Source: Pedobacter sp. ASV28
GTDB taxonomy: Bacteria; Bacteroidota; Bacteroidia; Sphingobacteriales; Sphingobacteriaceae
Direction of reading: 5' to 3'
NCBI RefSeq assembly: GCF_016428855.1
Contig: NZ_JAELTN010000044.1
Span: 1-42,267, forward strand
DNA: 42,267 nt
Shown: positions 17,755-25,786 of the stretch, one piece after another
How positions within the stretch are numbered: the stretch's first letter is position 1
How the letters are laid out: every line of letters begins with the position of its first letter
The notes under the pieces: generated by a model
What the model saw: the letters and a program-made list of their open reading frames with translations, nothing else
The model's database searches: none
What the model was told of the DNA's origin: nothing
Program-made: the position numbers and the translations under genes

Positions 17755-18240
17755 ATGAAACGTAGTATTACCATCATTATCATGGCATTATTTGCAGTGA
17801 GTTGCAAACAATCTTCAAAAAAGGAGACTGATAAAGCAAATGAGGATTTCAACAAGGGAGATAAGGAGCTTGCTATGGTTGCCAAAGAGTCGGATTCGCT
17901 GGCAAGGGAAAAAATTGCAGCAGACTGGAGGCATTTTAAACAACATTCAGACAGTACCTTAACTACAATGGATAAGGATATGGTCGCCACTGATGCCAGA
18001 GTTGCAAAAGCAAATAAAAAAGAACAACTTAAGCTGAATAAGGACATAAAAAAAGCCAAGCTGAAATTGGATCAGCTTAAGCAAAAATTAAAAAAAGAGG
18101 ATGAAGAATTCAACAGGGAGATGCATGCGTTGAATGAAGAAGCAAAAGTCCGAAACGAATATTTCAAAAGAGAATTTGACCACGATAGCCATGAACTCGG
18201 TACGGCGCTAAAGGATATCTTCAAGGACAATGTTAAATAA
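17755..18240 (+). CDS. Coiled-coil lipoprotein
   Basis: 161 residues from the ATG at 17755 (MKRSITIIIMALFAVSCKQS). The frame extends upstream only through the terminator, so this start is clear. The signal peptide ends in a lipobox AVSC with Cys17 lipidated. The mature protein is extremely Lys/Glu/Asp-rich and helical, with a long predicted coiled coil (about residues 60-140, including KEQLKLNKDIKKAKLKLDQL). The family is not recognised; it may be an envelope stress or spacer protein. The next gene, a DUF6629 membrane protein, begins 14 bases after the stop, so they are likely co-transcribed. Confidence 0.75.
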   Translation: MKRSITIIIMALFAVSCKQSSKKETDKANEDFNKGDKELAMVAKESDSLAREKIAADWRHFKQHSDSTLTTMDKDMVATDARVAKANKKEQLKLNKDIKKAKLKLDQLKQKLKKEDEEFNREMHALNEEAKVRNEYFKREFDHDSHELGTALKDIFKDNVK

Positions 18241-18254
18241 TTGTGCGATAGACT

Positions 18255-18902
18255 ATGTGTTTTTCCGCAACGGCCAGCTTTAGTGCCGGGGCAGTTCTTA
18301 CTGTGATAGGAATTGTCTCGCTAAAGAAGGTGCAACATCGCTCACAGCTTCCCTTTGCTTCAATACCGCTAATTTTTGCTGCGCAGCAGATTGCTGAAGG
18401 TGTATTATGGCTGGCATTACCGGGTACAGATACCTATCATATTGATAAACTGGTTACCTATTTCTTTCTCGTGTTTGCACAGGTACTTTGGCCTGTATGG
18501 ATTCCGATGGCCGTATTGCTATTGGAAAAGCATCAAACCAGAAGATTTTTTCAGAAAATATTAGTAGGCATTGGTCTGATGGTTTCCGTATACCTTGGGT
18601 ATTGCATGATCAGATACCGGGTGAGTGCCGAAATCAGTTGCTATCACATCGAATACCACCAGTTTTATCCAGAAACCTTCAGGGTTGTTGGCGGGGTAAT
18701 GTACATCATGGCCACCATTTTACCTCCTTTGTTTTCACATCTTAAAAAGATGTGGATACTGAGTGTAACCGTGATGGTCTCCTACCTCATTACGGCAAGT
18801 TTTTACGAAAACTATATCGTATCGGTATGGTGTTTCTTCGCGTCTGTAGTTAGCCTATCGATCTATGTGGTCATGCTCGAAATACATCAGGATAAAGCTT
18901 AG
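18255..18902 (+). CDS. DUF6629-family multi-pass membrane protein
   Basis: 215 residues with about seven membrane helices. The N-terminal MCFSATASFSAGAVLTVIG is characteristic of the uncharacterised DUF6629 family found in many bacteria. The middle carries PFASIPLIFAAQQIAEGVLWLAL, also typical. Biochemical function is unknown. It follows the coiled-coil lipoprotein gene by 14 bases and converges with the release-factor-like gene on the other strand, with only five bases between their ends. Confidence 0.8.
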   Translation: MCFSATASFSAGAVLTVIGIVSLKKVQHRSQLPFASIPLIFAAQQIAEGVLWLALPGTDTYHIDKLVTYFFLVFAQVLWPVWIPMAVLLLEKHQTRRFFQKILVGIGLMVSVYLGYCMIRYRVSAEISCYHIEYHQFYPETFRVVGGVMYIMATILPPLFSHLKKMWILSVTVMVSYLITASFYENYIVSVWCFFASVVSLSIYVVMLEIHQDKA

Positions 18903-18907
18903 CTATT

Positions 18908-19297
18908 TTAATCTTCCTCATCTTTGAAGAACTCTTTTACGAAAGCACGCTGCTGGTTTGCAGTCATTTTGTCGGCCTGCATAATTTCCAATTTGGTGCC
19001 AGTGAACAAGTGATTATGTTTAAAGGTGTCGTACAACTCTGTTTTAGCCTCGGTTGGGCCAAACAGTAGCACCTCGTCATAATTCCTAATGGTATCGGCA
19101 AGTTTCCTATAATAGTCGGCCTTTTCGCCTTGTTCTTTGGTGTGCATGATACTTTCGCCCCTTTGTAAGGCCTCTTCCTTTGCCTCATGGGTAAAGCTGC
19201 AGTGGATCGTCTTATCGGTGCTGTTATCTGCTGGAAATGAAATAAGATTGGCTGTGGCATGATCCATAAAGATGCCAAGTTTGGTAGTTTTGTCCAT
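18908..19297 (-). CDS. Small release-factor (eRF1 domain 3)-like stress protein
   Basis: 129 residues from the ATG at 19297 (MDKTTKLGIFMDHATANLIS). The frame upstream of this is the overlapping end of the SHOCT gene in another frame. The layout is an N-terminal strand pair with GIFMDHATANLISF, a central charged linker, then IRNYDEVLLFGPTEAKTELY and a final helical part. It resembles the eRF1 domain 3 / host-attachment-like fold used in small bacterial ribosome-associated proteins. Assignment is by pattern only. It starts 13 bases after the SHOCT gene and shares its divergent control region. Confidence 0.6.
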   Translation of the reverse strand: MDKTTKLGIFMDHATANLISFPADNSTDKTIHCSFTHEAKEEALQRGESIMHTKEQGEKADYYRKLADTIRNYDEVLLFGPTEAKTELYDTFKHNHLFTGTKLEIMQADKMTANQQRAFVKEFFKDEED

Positions 19298-19310
19298 GAT
19301 ATTTGATTTG

Positions 19311-19526
19311 TTAAGATGATTGGAGAATGTTTTTCCTTTCCTGGAATTCTTCCTTGCTGATTTCTCCAGCGGCAAATCTTTTTTTCAGTAGGTCCAATGG
19401 TGTGTCTTTTTTACTTCGCTGACCTGGGATATCGAAGGGCAGGACAAAGATCCAGGACAATAAAACCAACCATATGCACCATCAGAAAAAATCTATTCCC
19501 CAATAGCTGTTTTCATAGAATACCAT
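19311..19526 (-). pseudogene. Short SHOCT-domain membrane protein with an in-frame TGA
   Basis: A 72-codon frame from ATG 19526 to TAA 19311. Codon 15 (19482-19484) is TGA where the context FF-x-WCIWLVLLSWIF suggests Trp in a membrane helix. The C-terminal 30 residues form a clear SHOCT domain (TPLDLLKKRFAAGEISKEEF). SHOCT domains are short helical adaptors at the ends of small membrane proteins. The rest of the frame is clean, and a regulatory box lies 88 bases upstream of the ATG, so it was recently functional. It could still be a sequence error or a TGG-to-TGA mutation. Confidence 0.6.
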
Positions 19527-19613
19527 AATTTTTAAGTATAGATGACCAGACATCCGATCTGTACAAAGATGAGGTGATTGCTATCGCTAAACTTATTCAA
19601 TTATTATCAAAAC

Positions 19614-19628
19614 TTGCATTATTCACAC
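19614..19628 (-). promoter_or_regulatory. Shared box F, minus strand, before the SHOCT gene
   Basis: Minus-strand GTGTGAATAATGCAA, two differences from the consensus. It ends 88 bases before the SHOCT start codon and forms a 12-base perfect inverted repeat with box B (ATTATTCACACA / TGTGTGAATAAT, 19-base spacer). Confidence 0.55.
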
Positions 19629-19649
19629 ATTGGTACACTAGAATGAGGT

Positions 19650-19664
19650 GTGTGAATAATATAA
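19650..19664 (+). promoter_or_regulatory. Shared box B, plus strand, before the small conserved protein gene
   Basis: GTGTGAATAATATAA, an exact consensus match. It ends 73 bases before the ATG at 19737 and is the divergent partner of box F. Confidence 0.6.
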
Positions 19665-19736
19665 GCTAATCACAAAGTTGTATAATATGTAGTGGATATT
19701 AACAGCCATCTTTGTTTATCCCAAATCAATAGCTTT

Positions 19737-20045
19737 ATGGAACCTTTATTTCACTATGAAACCGTTAGCGAGGCAATAGCCGAACTTACCAAACAGGGGT
19801 ATACTACCGATTTTAACCTTGATCAGAACTTTCTATACGCAAATGGTGTGGTGTTAGAACCACATCAGTTCGAGATTGTCCAGGTTTACCGTTATGAGGG
19901 CAATACCGACCCAGCAGATGAAGCCATTGTGTATGCCATCAGGTCGGAATCGGGCCTTAAAGGCATTTTGGTTACCGGTTATGGTGCCATCATGGATGGC
20001 GTTTCACCACGAATGTTGGACAGGCTTCATTATGACTTGAAATGA
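19737..20045 (+). CDS. Small conserved Bacteroidota protein (often labelled phosphoribosylpyrophosphate synthetase)
   Basis: 102 residues from the ATG at 19737 (MEPLFHYETVSEAIAELTKQ). The 19692 start adds 15 residues with no family character. The pattern TVSEAIAELTKQGYTTDFNL, then EIVQVYRYEGNTDPADEAIVYAI, matches a widespread small Bacteroidota family. That family is usually annotated as phosphoribosylpyrophosphate synthetase, but it is far too short for that enzyme and lacks its PRPP-binding motif, so the label is not adopted. The function is unknown. It is transcribed from a control region shared with the SHOCT and release-factor-like genes. Confidence 0.75.
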   Translation: MEPLFHYETVSEAIAELTKQGYTTDFNLDQNFLYANGVVLEPHQFEIVQVYRYEGNTDPADEAIVYAIRSESGLKGILVTGYGAIMDGVSPRMLDRLHYDLK

Positions 20046-20511
20046 TAGTTAGAACATATCTAGCAATACATTAAGCTAACTAGGTGGAGTATGCTCATCC
20101 AACTTTTTACCATTGCTTTAATTTCTGTTTTTCTTTGTAATGTCCCGGCGTATCAATCCGAAAAGGCTCATGTAAGCATTGGGTCACCTAAGCCAGGGCA
20201 AATCTGGCAATGAGATAGCCACTGCAATCGTTCATCAATAGATGAAAATTGGTAAGAACTATAAAGATGATGGTTACGTAATGGCTGAAACAATATTCGC
20301 AGGTAAAGAGGTAGAAAAACTTTCAGGCCAAAATGTTTTTCCATTGAGGCTACGTTTGGTAAAGTATTCCCTGGGATCCCTGAAAACCTCTTTATGGATC
20401 AAGGTTCCATTCCACGCAGGCAATTGGTATTGATAACAATAAGGGCCAGATGAGCTGTTGGGTAATCGGCATTGCTTTGTATTTAGAGATGTAGCGTTAA
20501 AAAAAACTTGA
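20046..20511 (+). other. Mostly non-coding stretch with short degraded frames
   Basis: Holds a 40-codon frame at 20091-20213 preceded by GGTGGAG (hydrophobic start MLIQLFTIALISVFLC). It also holds a 63-codon frame at 20242-20433, whose upstream continuation GNEIATAIVHQ is cut by an in-frame TAG. A further protein-like piece, GQMSCWVIGIALYLEM, lies near 20447-20495. These look like remnants of one or two genes that I cannot identify. Confidence 0.35.
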
Positions 20512-21534
20512 TCAGTCCATTACCAGTACGGCGGCACCTTCCAGTTTTCCATTTCTTAGTGCTTCCAAAGCCATGTTGGCCTCCTCCAGTTTAAAGGTAG
20601 TGATGTTGGCTTTTACGGGGATCTTCGGTGCAATCGCAAGATAATCTGTAGCATCCATGCGGGTAAGGTTGGCCACTGAACGTAATGTTCTTTCTTCCCA
20701 CAGTATATCGTACGGAAAGGAGGGGATATCACTCATGTGGATTCCTCCGCAAACAACGGTTCCACCTTTATCCACATCCTGCAGTGCTTTGGGTATCAGT
20801 GGACCAACAGGGGCAAATATGATCGAAGCGTCCATAGGTTTTGGTGGTGTTTGGGAGGAATCTCCGGCCCAGGCTGCACCAAGACGGAGTGCAAACTGTT
20901 GGGCTTTACGATCTTCATCGCGTGTAAAGGCATAAATTTCTTTTTTTTGCCAATTGGCCAGTTGGATCAATAAGCTTGCTGCGGCGCCAAAGCCATAGAG
21001 CCCAATCCGCTTTGCATTTTTATCGATCATCTTGTAGCTGCGGTAACCGATCAGTCCGGCACACATCAATGATGCCGCGGTCGGATTTCCATAACTGGGA
21101 TCCAATGGGAAACAGTAATCCTGATGTGCAAGCGTATATTCTGCGTATCCTCCATCAATGTCATATCCTGTAAACTGTGCGTTTTCGCAAAGGTTTTCCA
21201 TACCTTTTAAACAATAGCGACACTTTCCACAGGTGTAGCCCAGCCAGGGTATTCCTACAAGATCGCCTTCTCTCAAGTTAAGAACTGTAGTTCCTGTTCT
21301 AACAACCCTAGCAATAATCTCATGTCCCATCACCAGTGGCAGTTTGGGCCTCGAAAGTTCACCATCCATGATATGGAGATCTGTGCGGCAAACGCCGCAA
21401 GCAATGATCTTCACCAGTACCTGATCCGCAGCGGGTTTGGGAACATCCAGGTTTTTAAGTACTAATGGTTGCCCTGGGGCTTCCATCACCATGGCTTTCA
21501 TTTTGCTGGGATATAATTGATGTTTTTTTTGCAT
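20512..21534 (-). CDS. Zinc-dependent alcohol dehydrogenase
   Basis: 340 residues, medium-chain dehydrogenase family. Catalytic zinc ligands are Cys49 in ACGVCRTDLH and His71-Glu72 in MGHE. The structural zinc site is the four-Cys lobe CGKCRYCLKGMENLC near residue 105-120. The Rossmann glycine motif reads GLYGFGAAAS near residue 180, so the classic GxGxxG is GFGAAA. It oxidises alcohols or reduces aldehydes with NAD(P)H. An internal ATG at 21501 (MKAMVMEAPG) is an alternative start. An AraC-type regulator lies 32 bases upstream on the same strand, and an aldehyde dehydrogenase gene diverges from that regulator; together they fit alcohol-aldehyde-acid conversion. Confidence 0.92.
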   Translation of the reverse strand: MQKKHQLYPSKMKAMVMEAPGQPLVLKNLDVPKPAADQVLVKIIACGVCRTDLHIMDGELSRPKLPLVMGHEIIARVVRTGTTVLNLREGDLVGIPWLGYTCGKCRYCLKGMENLCENAQFTGYDIDGGYAEYTLAHQDYCFPLDPSYGNPTAASLMCAGLIGYRSYKMIDKNAKRIGLYGFGAAASLLIQLANWQKKEIYAFTRDEDRKAQQFALRLGAAWAGDSSQTPPKPMDASIIFAPVGPLIPKALQDVDKGGTVVCGGIHMSDIPSFPYDILWEERTLRSVANLTRMDATDYLAIAPKIPVKANITTFKLEEANMALEALRNGKLEGAAVLVMD

Positions 21535-21566
21535 GATCTTTTTTGGTGAAGGATTGGGTTATATGG

Positions 21567-22127
21567 CTACACGTTTTCGAGTTCGGTTCTGCATGCGAAC
21601 GAGGAGCTCTTAAACAGCGATGCTGTTAAGCCGGTAACCTGCTTAAACTGACGCGAAAGGTGGGCAACACTACTATAGTTGAGTAGGTAAGAGATTTCGG
21701 TGAGGTTAAGCTCATGGTAGAGAATCAGTTCTTTTGCTCTTTCGATTTTCTGGCATATGATGTAGTGTTCAATGGTATTTCCAGTTCCCTGCGAGAAAAC
21801 ATTTGCTAGGTAGGTGTAGTCATGGGCTATTTTTTCACTCAAGTAGTTAGAATTTTTCACTCTGGGTTTTTCTTCAATATAATGAACCATATCGATGATG
21901 GTATTTTTGATGAGCTCAATAAGTATAGCTTTCTTGTCCACTATGAGTTCAAAACCGTAGTTTGAAAGTGCTATTTTTAATTGCCTGTATTGGTCTTTTG
22001 TTGGGGCTTCCTGCATATCCACCTCGCCAAGTGAGATATAATTGTAGGATAGACTAAGATGATCAAGTTTGTCTTTGACTATCATCTTGCAGGGCTTGCT
22101 AACCATATTCCTGATATGTAGTTTCAT
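21567..22127 (-). CDS. AraC-type helix-turn-helix regulator, short form
   Basis: 186 residues. The C-terminal part carries the AraC DNA-binding domain: KIAHDYTYLANVFSQGTGNTIEHYIICQKIERAKELI, then LTEISYLLNYSSVAHLSRQFKQVTGLTAS. The first 80 residues lack a cupin and resemble the short N-terminal extension found in Bacteroidota AraC proteins placed next to stress and alcohol-dehydrogenase genes. It lies 32 bases before the alcohol dehydrogenase gene, with an aldehyde dehydrogenase gene divergent on the other side, so both are plausible targets. No dyad was noticed in the 223-base divergent region. Confidence 0.85.
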   Translation of the reverse strand: MKLHIRNMVSKPCKMIVKDKLDHLSLSYNYISLGEVDMQEAPTKDQYRQLKIALSNYGFELIVDKKAILIELIKNTIIDMVHYIEEKPRVKNSNYLSEKIAHDYTYLANVFSQGTGNTIEHYIICQKIERAKELILYHELNLTEISYLLNYSSVAHLSRQFKQVTGLTASLFKSSSFACRTELENV

Positions 22128-22350
22128 AGTTGGGCCGTTGATGATGATTGGAAACTAAAATTACATGCGCTACTAATCGTTTGCTACACCAAAATTGTAG
22201 ATTATTGGATTGGTTTGGAATGATTGACATCATCTGATCTAGGGATTCTCGTCACCAATTTGATGAGCATTGCCAACATCGATGACGACGATCATTTTGG
22301 CATAAGTATAATAGGATCACCTTTATATATCATCCATTAAATCTATAACC

Positions 22351-23733
22351 ATGGCTATACAGACCATTAATCCTTTCACCAATAGTGTGGTTGAGAGTTA
22401 CGAAGAAATGCCTCCCGAAGCGGTAAAGGCGATTATTTCAATTGCCGACGAGGCTTTTCAGCATTGGCGTAAAACCGCTTTTAGTGAGCGGGCAGCACTT
22501 TTGCACAAGGTAGCAAAGCTGATGCGTGCCCAAAGCGATCAGCTCGCCAGATTGATCACCCTCGAGATGGGTAAACTGCTCGCCCAGAGTAAGGGAGAGA
22601 TTACGTTAAGTGCAGACATTATCGATTACTACGCCGACCACGGCGAGACATTCTTGAAAGACCAGCCACTAAACCCAACATTTGGAGAGGCCTATATTAA
22701 AAGTACCCCTATTGGCGTGCTGCTTGGTGTTGAGCCGTGGAACTTTCCATTTTATCAGGTGGCTCGTTTTGCAGCACCAAATATTATGGCAGGTAATGTA
22801 GTGCTGGTTAAACATGCCAGCAATGTTCCGCAGTGTGCCCTAGCTATAGAGAGGCTGTTTAGGGAAGCGGGTGCTCCAATTGGAGTTTATACCAATCTTT
22901 TCTTGAGTGGCAGTCGTGTAGATGAAGTGGTTGCCGATGTACGCATCAAAGGCGTTGCGCTTACGGGAAGTGAGGCGGCTGGTGCAAGTATAGCCGCTGC
23001 TGCCGGTAAAGCACTTAAAAAATCGGTATTGGAACTTGGCGGAAGTGACGCTTTTATCGTGCTTGCCGATGCTGATATCGAACAGGCGGTTCATTGGGCC
23101 GTGATCGGAAGGATGAACAATACCGGACAATGCTGTGTGGCCGCCAAAAGGATTATTGTTGTAGAAGAGATTGCAGAAGAGTTCCTGAACAAGTTCAAGG
23201 CTAAACTAACGGGACTGAAAGTTGGCGACCCTATGGAGCCACAGACTGAACTAGGCCCTTTGAGTTCGCAGGGGGCTGCCGATCAGCTCATCGATCAGGT
23301 GAAGCGTAGCGTAGATGCTGGAGCAAAAGTATTGCTAGGCGGTAACTTGATTGATCGCGATGGCGCATTTATCGAAGCCACAATCATCAGCGATATCAAA
23401 CCGGGAATGGCGGCTTATCAAGAAGAACTTTTTGGTCCTGTAGCAGCATTTTACCGCGTAAAAGATGAACAGGCGGCAATCGAACTGGCCAATGATTCCC
23501 CTTTCGGGCTTGGTGGCAGCATCTTCACCCAAGACATCGAAAAGGGAAAGCGTTTGGCAGAACAGATCGATACGGGCATGGTCTTTATCAACCACCCCAC
23601 CTGGACACAGGCAGACCTTCCCTTTGGTGGCACCAAACGTTCAGGTTATGGCAGGGAACTTTCCAGTTTGGGCATACAGGAATTCGTGAACAAAAAGCTC
23701 ATCAGGGTAAGCAAGCTTACCGATCCCTTTTAA
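22351..23733 (+). CDS. NAD(P)-dependent aldehyde dehydrogenase, succinate-semialdehyde type
   Basis: 460 residues with the short N-terminus of the Sad/YneI subgroup (MAIQTINPFTNSVVESYEEM). Key residues: Asn131 in PWNFPF, Lys154, Glu228 in LELGG, and catalytic Cys262 in the GQCC motif. The C-terminal part carries PFGGTKRSGYGRELSSLGI. The enzyme oxidises succinate semialdehyde or related aldehydes to acids with NAD(P). It diverges from an AraC regulator and Zn-alcohol dehydrogenase. A degraded HAD gene follows 108 bases later. The exact substrate cannot be fixed from sequence. Confidence 0.92.
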   Translation: MAIQTINPFTNSVVESYEEMPPEAVKAIISIADEAFQHWRKTAFSERAALLHKVAKLMRAQSDQLARLITLEMGKLLAQSKGEITLSADIIDYYADHGETFLKDQPLNPTFGEAYIKSTPIGVLLGVEPWNFPFYQVARFAAPNIMAGNVVLVKHASNVPQCALAIERLFREAGAPIGVYTNLFLSGSRVDEVVADVRIKGVALTGSEAAGASIAAAAGKALKKSVLELGGSDAFIVLADADIEQAVHWAVIGRMNNTGQCCVAAKRIIVVEEIAEEFLNKFKAKLTGLKVGDPMEPQTELGPLSSQGAADQLIDQVKRSVDAGAKVLLGGNLIDRDGAFIEATIISDIKPGMAAYQEELFGPVAAFYRVKDEQAAIELANDSPFGLGGSIFTQDIEKGKRLAEQIDTGMVFINHPTWTQADLPFGGTKRSGYGRELSSLGIQEFVNKKLIRVSKLTDPF

Positions 23734-23841
23734 CAGTAACGGAAATATTTGATTGGAAGCTGGTATCAGGTGTCGGTTTCATTTTTTAAATGATAAACAT
23801 CATGATAGCTTCATCACCACTGAAAAAAGAATTTGGAAGAA

Positions 23842-24585
23842 ATGAAAAAACGCATTGTATTTGATCTAGATGGAACCTTGGCCCTCAGCAAGTCGGCCAT
23901 AGACGCAGAAATGGGTGGGCTTTTGGATCGATTGCTTGAAGTGGTCAAAGTAGCCATCATTTCAGGTGGTGATTGGCCGCAGTTTCAAAAGCAGGTAATT
24001 GCCAGTCTTTCCGGCTCGGAGGCTTTTGGCAACCTTTCTATACTTCCTGCCTGTGGAACCAAATATTACAGTTACGCCCAACAATGGGAAAAACTTTACG
24101 AAGAAGATTTTACTACTACGGAGAAAAAGCAGATTTTCTATGAGCTTAATGTGGCCATTATCGACAACGATCTTATTCCGAAACAAAAATAGGAAGAATT
24201 GATCGCCGATAGGGGGAGCCAGATTACCTATTCTGGTCTGGGCCAAAATGCGCCACTAATAGAGAAGCAAAAATGGGATCCTGACTTTGCAAAACGAAAG
24301 CGGCTGAAAATAATTTTGGATGTAAAACTGGCTGGCTTTGCCGTAAACTTGGGAGGAGCAACTTCGGTTGACGTGACCCGAAAAGGGATAGATAAGGCCT
24401 ATGGCATTGCAAAATTAGCAGAGAAATTATTCCTAAAACCTATCGAAATGCTGTTTATCGGTGATGCGTTATTTGAAGGTGGGAATGATCAGCCAGTGCG
24501 CAAAACCGGAGCTACCTGCATTCAGGTGAGTGGTCCGGAAGAAACCAAGAAAGTTATCGAAACGGTTTTGGCTTTGTGGGTTTAA
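23842..24585 (+). pseudogene. HAD-IIB phosphatase (phosphomannomutase-like) with in-frame TAG
   Basis: A 248-codon frame from ATG 23842 (MKKRIVFDLDGTLALSKSAI) to TAA 24585, interrupted by TAG at codon 117 (24190-24192) in KQK-stop-EELIADRG. Motif I is FDLDGTLA and motif II is in AIISGGDW. The C-terminal half retains a conserved lysine region (DVTRKGIDKAYGI) and motif IV LFIGDALFEGGND. This is the layout of HAD-IIB proteins related to phosphomannomutase and sugar phosphatases. Both halves are otherwise intact. It may be a single C-to-T change (CAG to TAG). It converges with a GH130 gene that also handles mannose-type sugars. Confidence 0.75.
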
Positions 24586-24604
24586 TGGCATTAAAGATTT
24601 ACGC

Positions 24605-25690
24605 TTAATTCTTGTCTTCAGGAAGCTTGTCTGGTAAGTCCAACTGGGCCACTCCAATCCGGTTATCGGCCATTCCGTAGTAAACGTCGTACCTGTCTGG
24701 ACAGCCAATATCACTGCGCTGGTCTATTCCTGTCGGAAAAACTACATCGCCCACCATTCCTATACGTTCTTGGGGTAGCTCTGGGCTTAGTACCGGATCA
24801 GTTGATCGGTAAAGAATTTTATGGGGGTTTACAGTATCCAATACCATTACGCCCGCTGCATAGACCAGTTCGTCGTGGATATCTGGTGTGCTGTTTCCCT
24901 GCATCACTCCATGGTATACAAGTAGCCAGCCGTGCCTGCTCATTATCGGTGGTGCTCCTGCGCCAATCTTTAGCCTTTCCCAGGACGATTGTGGAAGTGC
25001 AAGCGGACTGTTTGAAGCAAACCTTGGTAATGGGCTGCTGTGATATGGCTTGCTATTGAGGTGGCTATAGGAAATCCAGATGCACTCGTGATGGTCCCTA
25101 ATTCTTCTTTCCTTTGGCTGTTTAACGAAATCTTCTGGTCTGGTACCCGGAAAAAGAGGACGGTGCAGCATCACCAATGAGGGATGGGCATGTGGGCTCA
25201 ACAATGCTTTGGGGAAAATACAGGCATCCTTGTTGTTGACCTCATTAAACTGGATGTAGTTATAGGGCGCAAATTTCGCAAGTCCTAATCGTTCCCAATG
25301 CAACAGGTCTGCAGATACGGCCAACGCAATTCTCGGGCCGGCAGCAGAAAATGCGGTGTAGGTCATTACAAAGCTGTTGAGTGGTTCTACAAAGGTAATC
25401 CTGGGGTCCTCGCAGCCTCCTCCTCCATTTGGCCTCTTCTCATAATCAGCTTCGGGCTCCAATGCAATTCCGATTCGCTGTACACCAATCGGATCTCCTT
25501 TTGGGTTAAAAAGAACCCTGGCGATGCCAATACGTGAGTAGTTGCCTTTTGCCACCATTCTGGGAAATAGATAAAGTTCTCCATCAGGACCTCGGACTAC
25601 GGCAGGGTTAAGTACACCTTCTACCTCTAAGGGGTTTCCAGGTTCTGGCTCCATGATTATGCCCAGGCGTTTCAGTTCAAAAGGATCCAT
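24605..25690 (-). CDS. Glycoside hydrolase family 130 protein
   Basis: 361 residues. It has the five-bladed beta-propeller of GH130 with EGVLNPAVVRGPDGELYLF at the N-terminus, GGCEDPRITFVEPLNSFVMTYTA (family motif with catalytic Asp in EDPR) near residue 90, and NNKDACIFPKAL near 155. A further blade spans IMSRHGWLLVYHGVM near 250. GH130 members are mannosyl-glucose or mannooligosaccharide phosphorylases, which make mannose-1-phosphate, or beta-mannosidases. No signal peptide was seen, so it is probably cytoplasmic. It lies 96 bases after the DJ-1 gene, and the HAD-IIB remnant converges from the other strand. Confidence 0.88.
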   Translation of the reverse strand: MDPFELKRLGIIMEPEPGNPLEVEGVLNPAVVRGPDGELYLFPRMVAKGNYSRIGIARVLFNPKGDPIGVQRIGIALEPEADYEKRPNGGGGCEDPRITFVEPLNSFVMTYTAFSAAGPRIALAVSADLLHWERLGLAKFAPYNYIQFNEVNNKDACIFPKALLSPHAHPSLVMLHRPLFPGTRPEDFVKQPKERRIRDHHECIWISYSHLNSKPYHSSPLPRFASNSPLALPQSSWERLKIGAGAPPIMSRHGWLLVYHGVMQGNSTPDIHDELVYAAGVMVLDTVNPHKILYRSTDPVLSPELPQERIGMVGDVVFPTGIDQRSDIGCPDRYDVYYGMADNRIGVAQLDLPDKLPEDKN

Positions 25691-25786
25691 ATAAAAAATA
25701 GTTAAATCTACGTCTTCGGTGAGGTACCCTGTTAATGTGGGTTGGTGGTTTTAGTGATGGTTATCATTGTTGGTCAGCTGTAAATA

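Noticed and set aside
19692..20045. True phosphoribosylpyrophosphate synthetase
   Set aside because: The protein is about 100 residues and lacks the PRPP-binding and catalytic motifs of that 310-residue enzyme; only the customary label suggests it.
22128..22350. Shared box before the aldehyde dehydrogenase gene
   Set aside because: GGCATAAGTATAATAG near 22296 shares only scattered positions with the consensus and lies about 40 bases from the start instead of 73-105.
19482..24192. Recoding of stop codons (selenocysteine, pyrrolysine or altered code)
   Set aside because: All three stop codons occur inside genes, intact genes here end with all three as well, and no downstream stem-loop typical of selenocysteine insertion was seen at the TGA.
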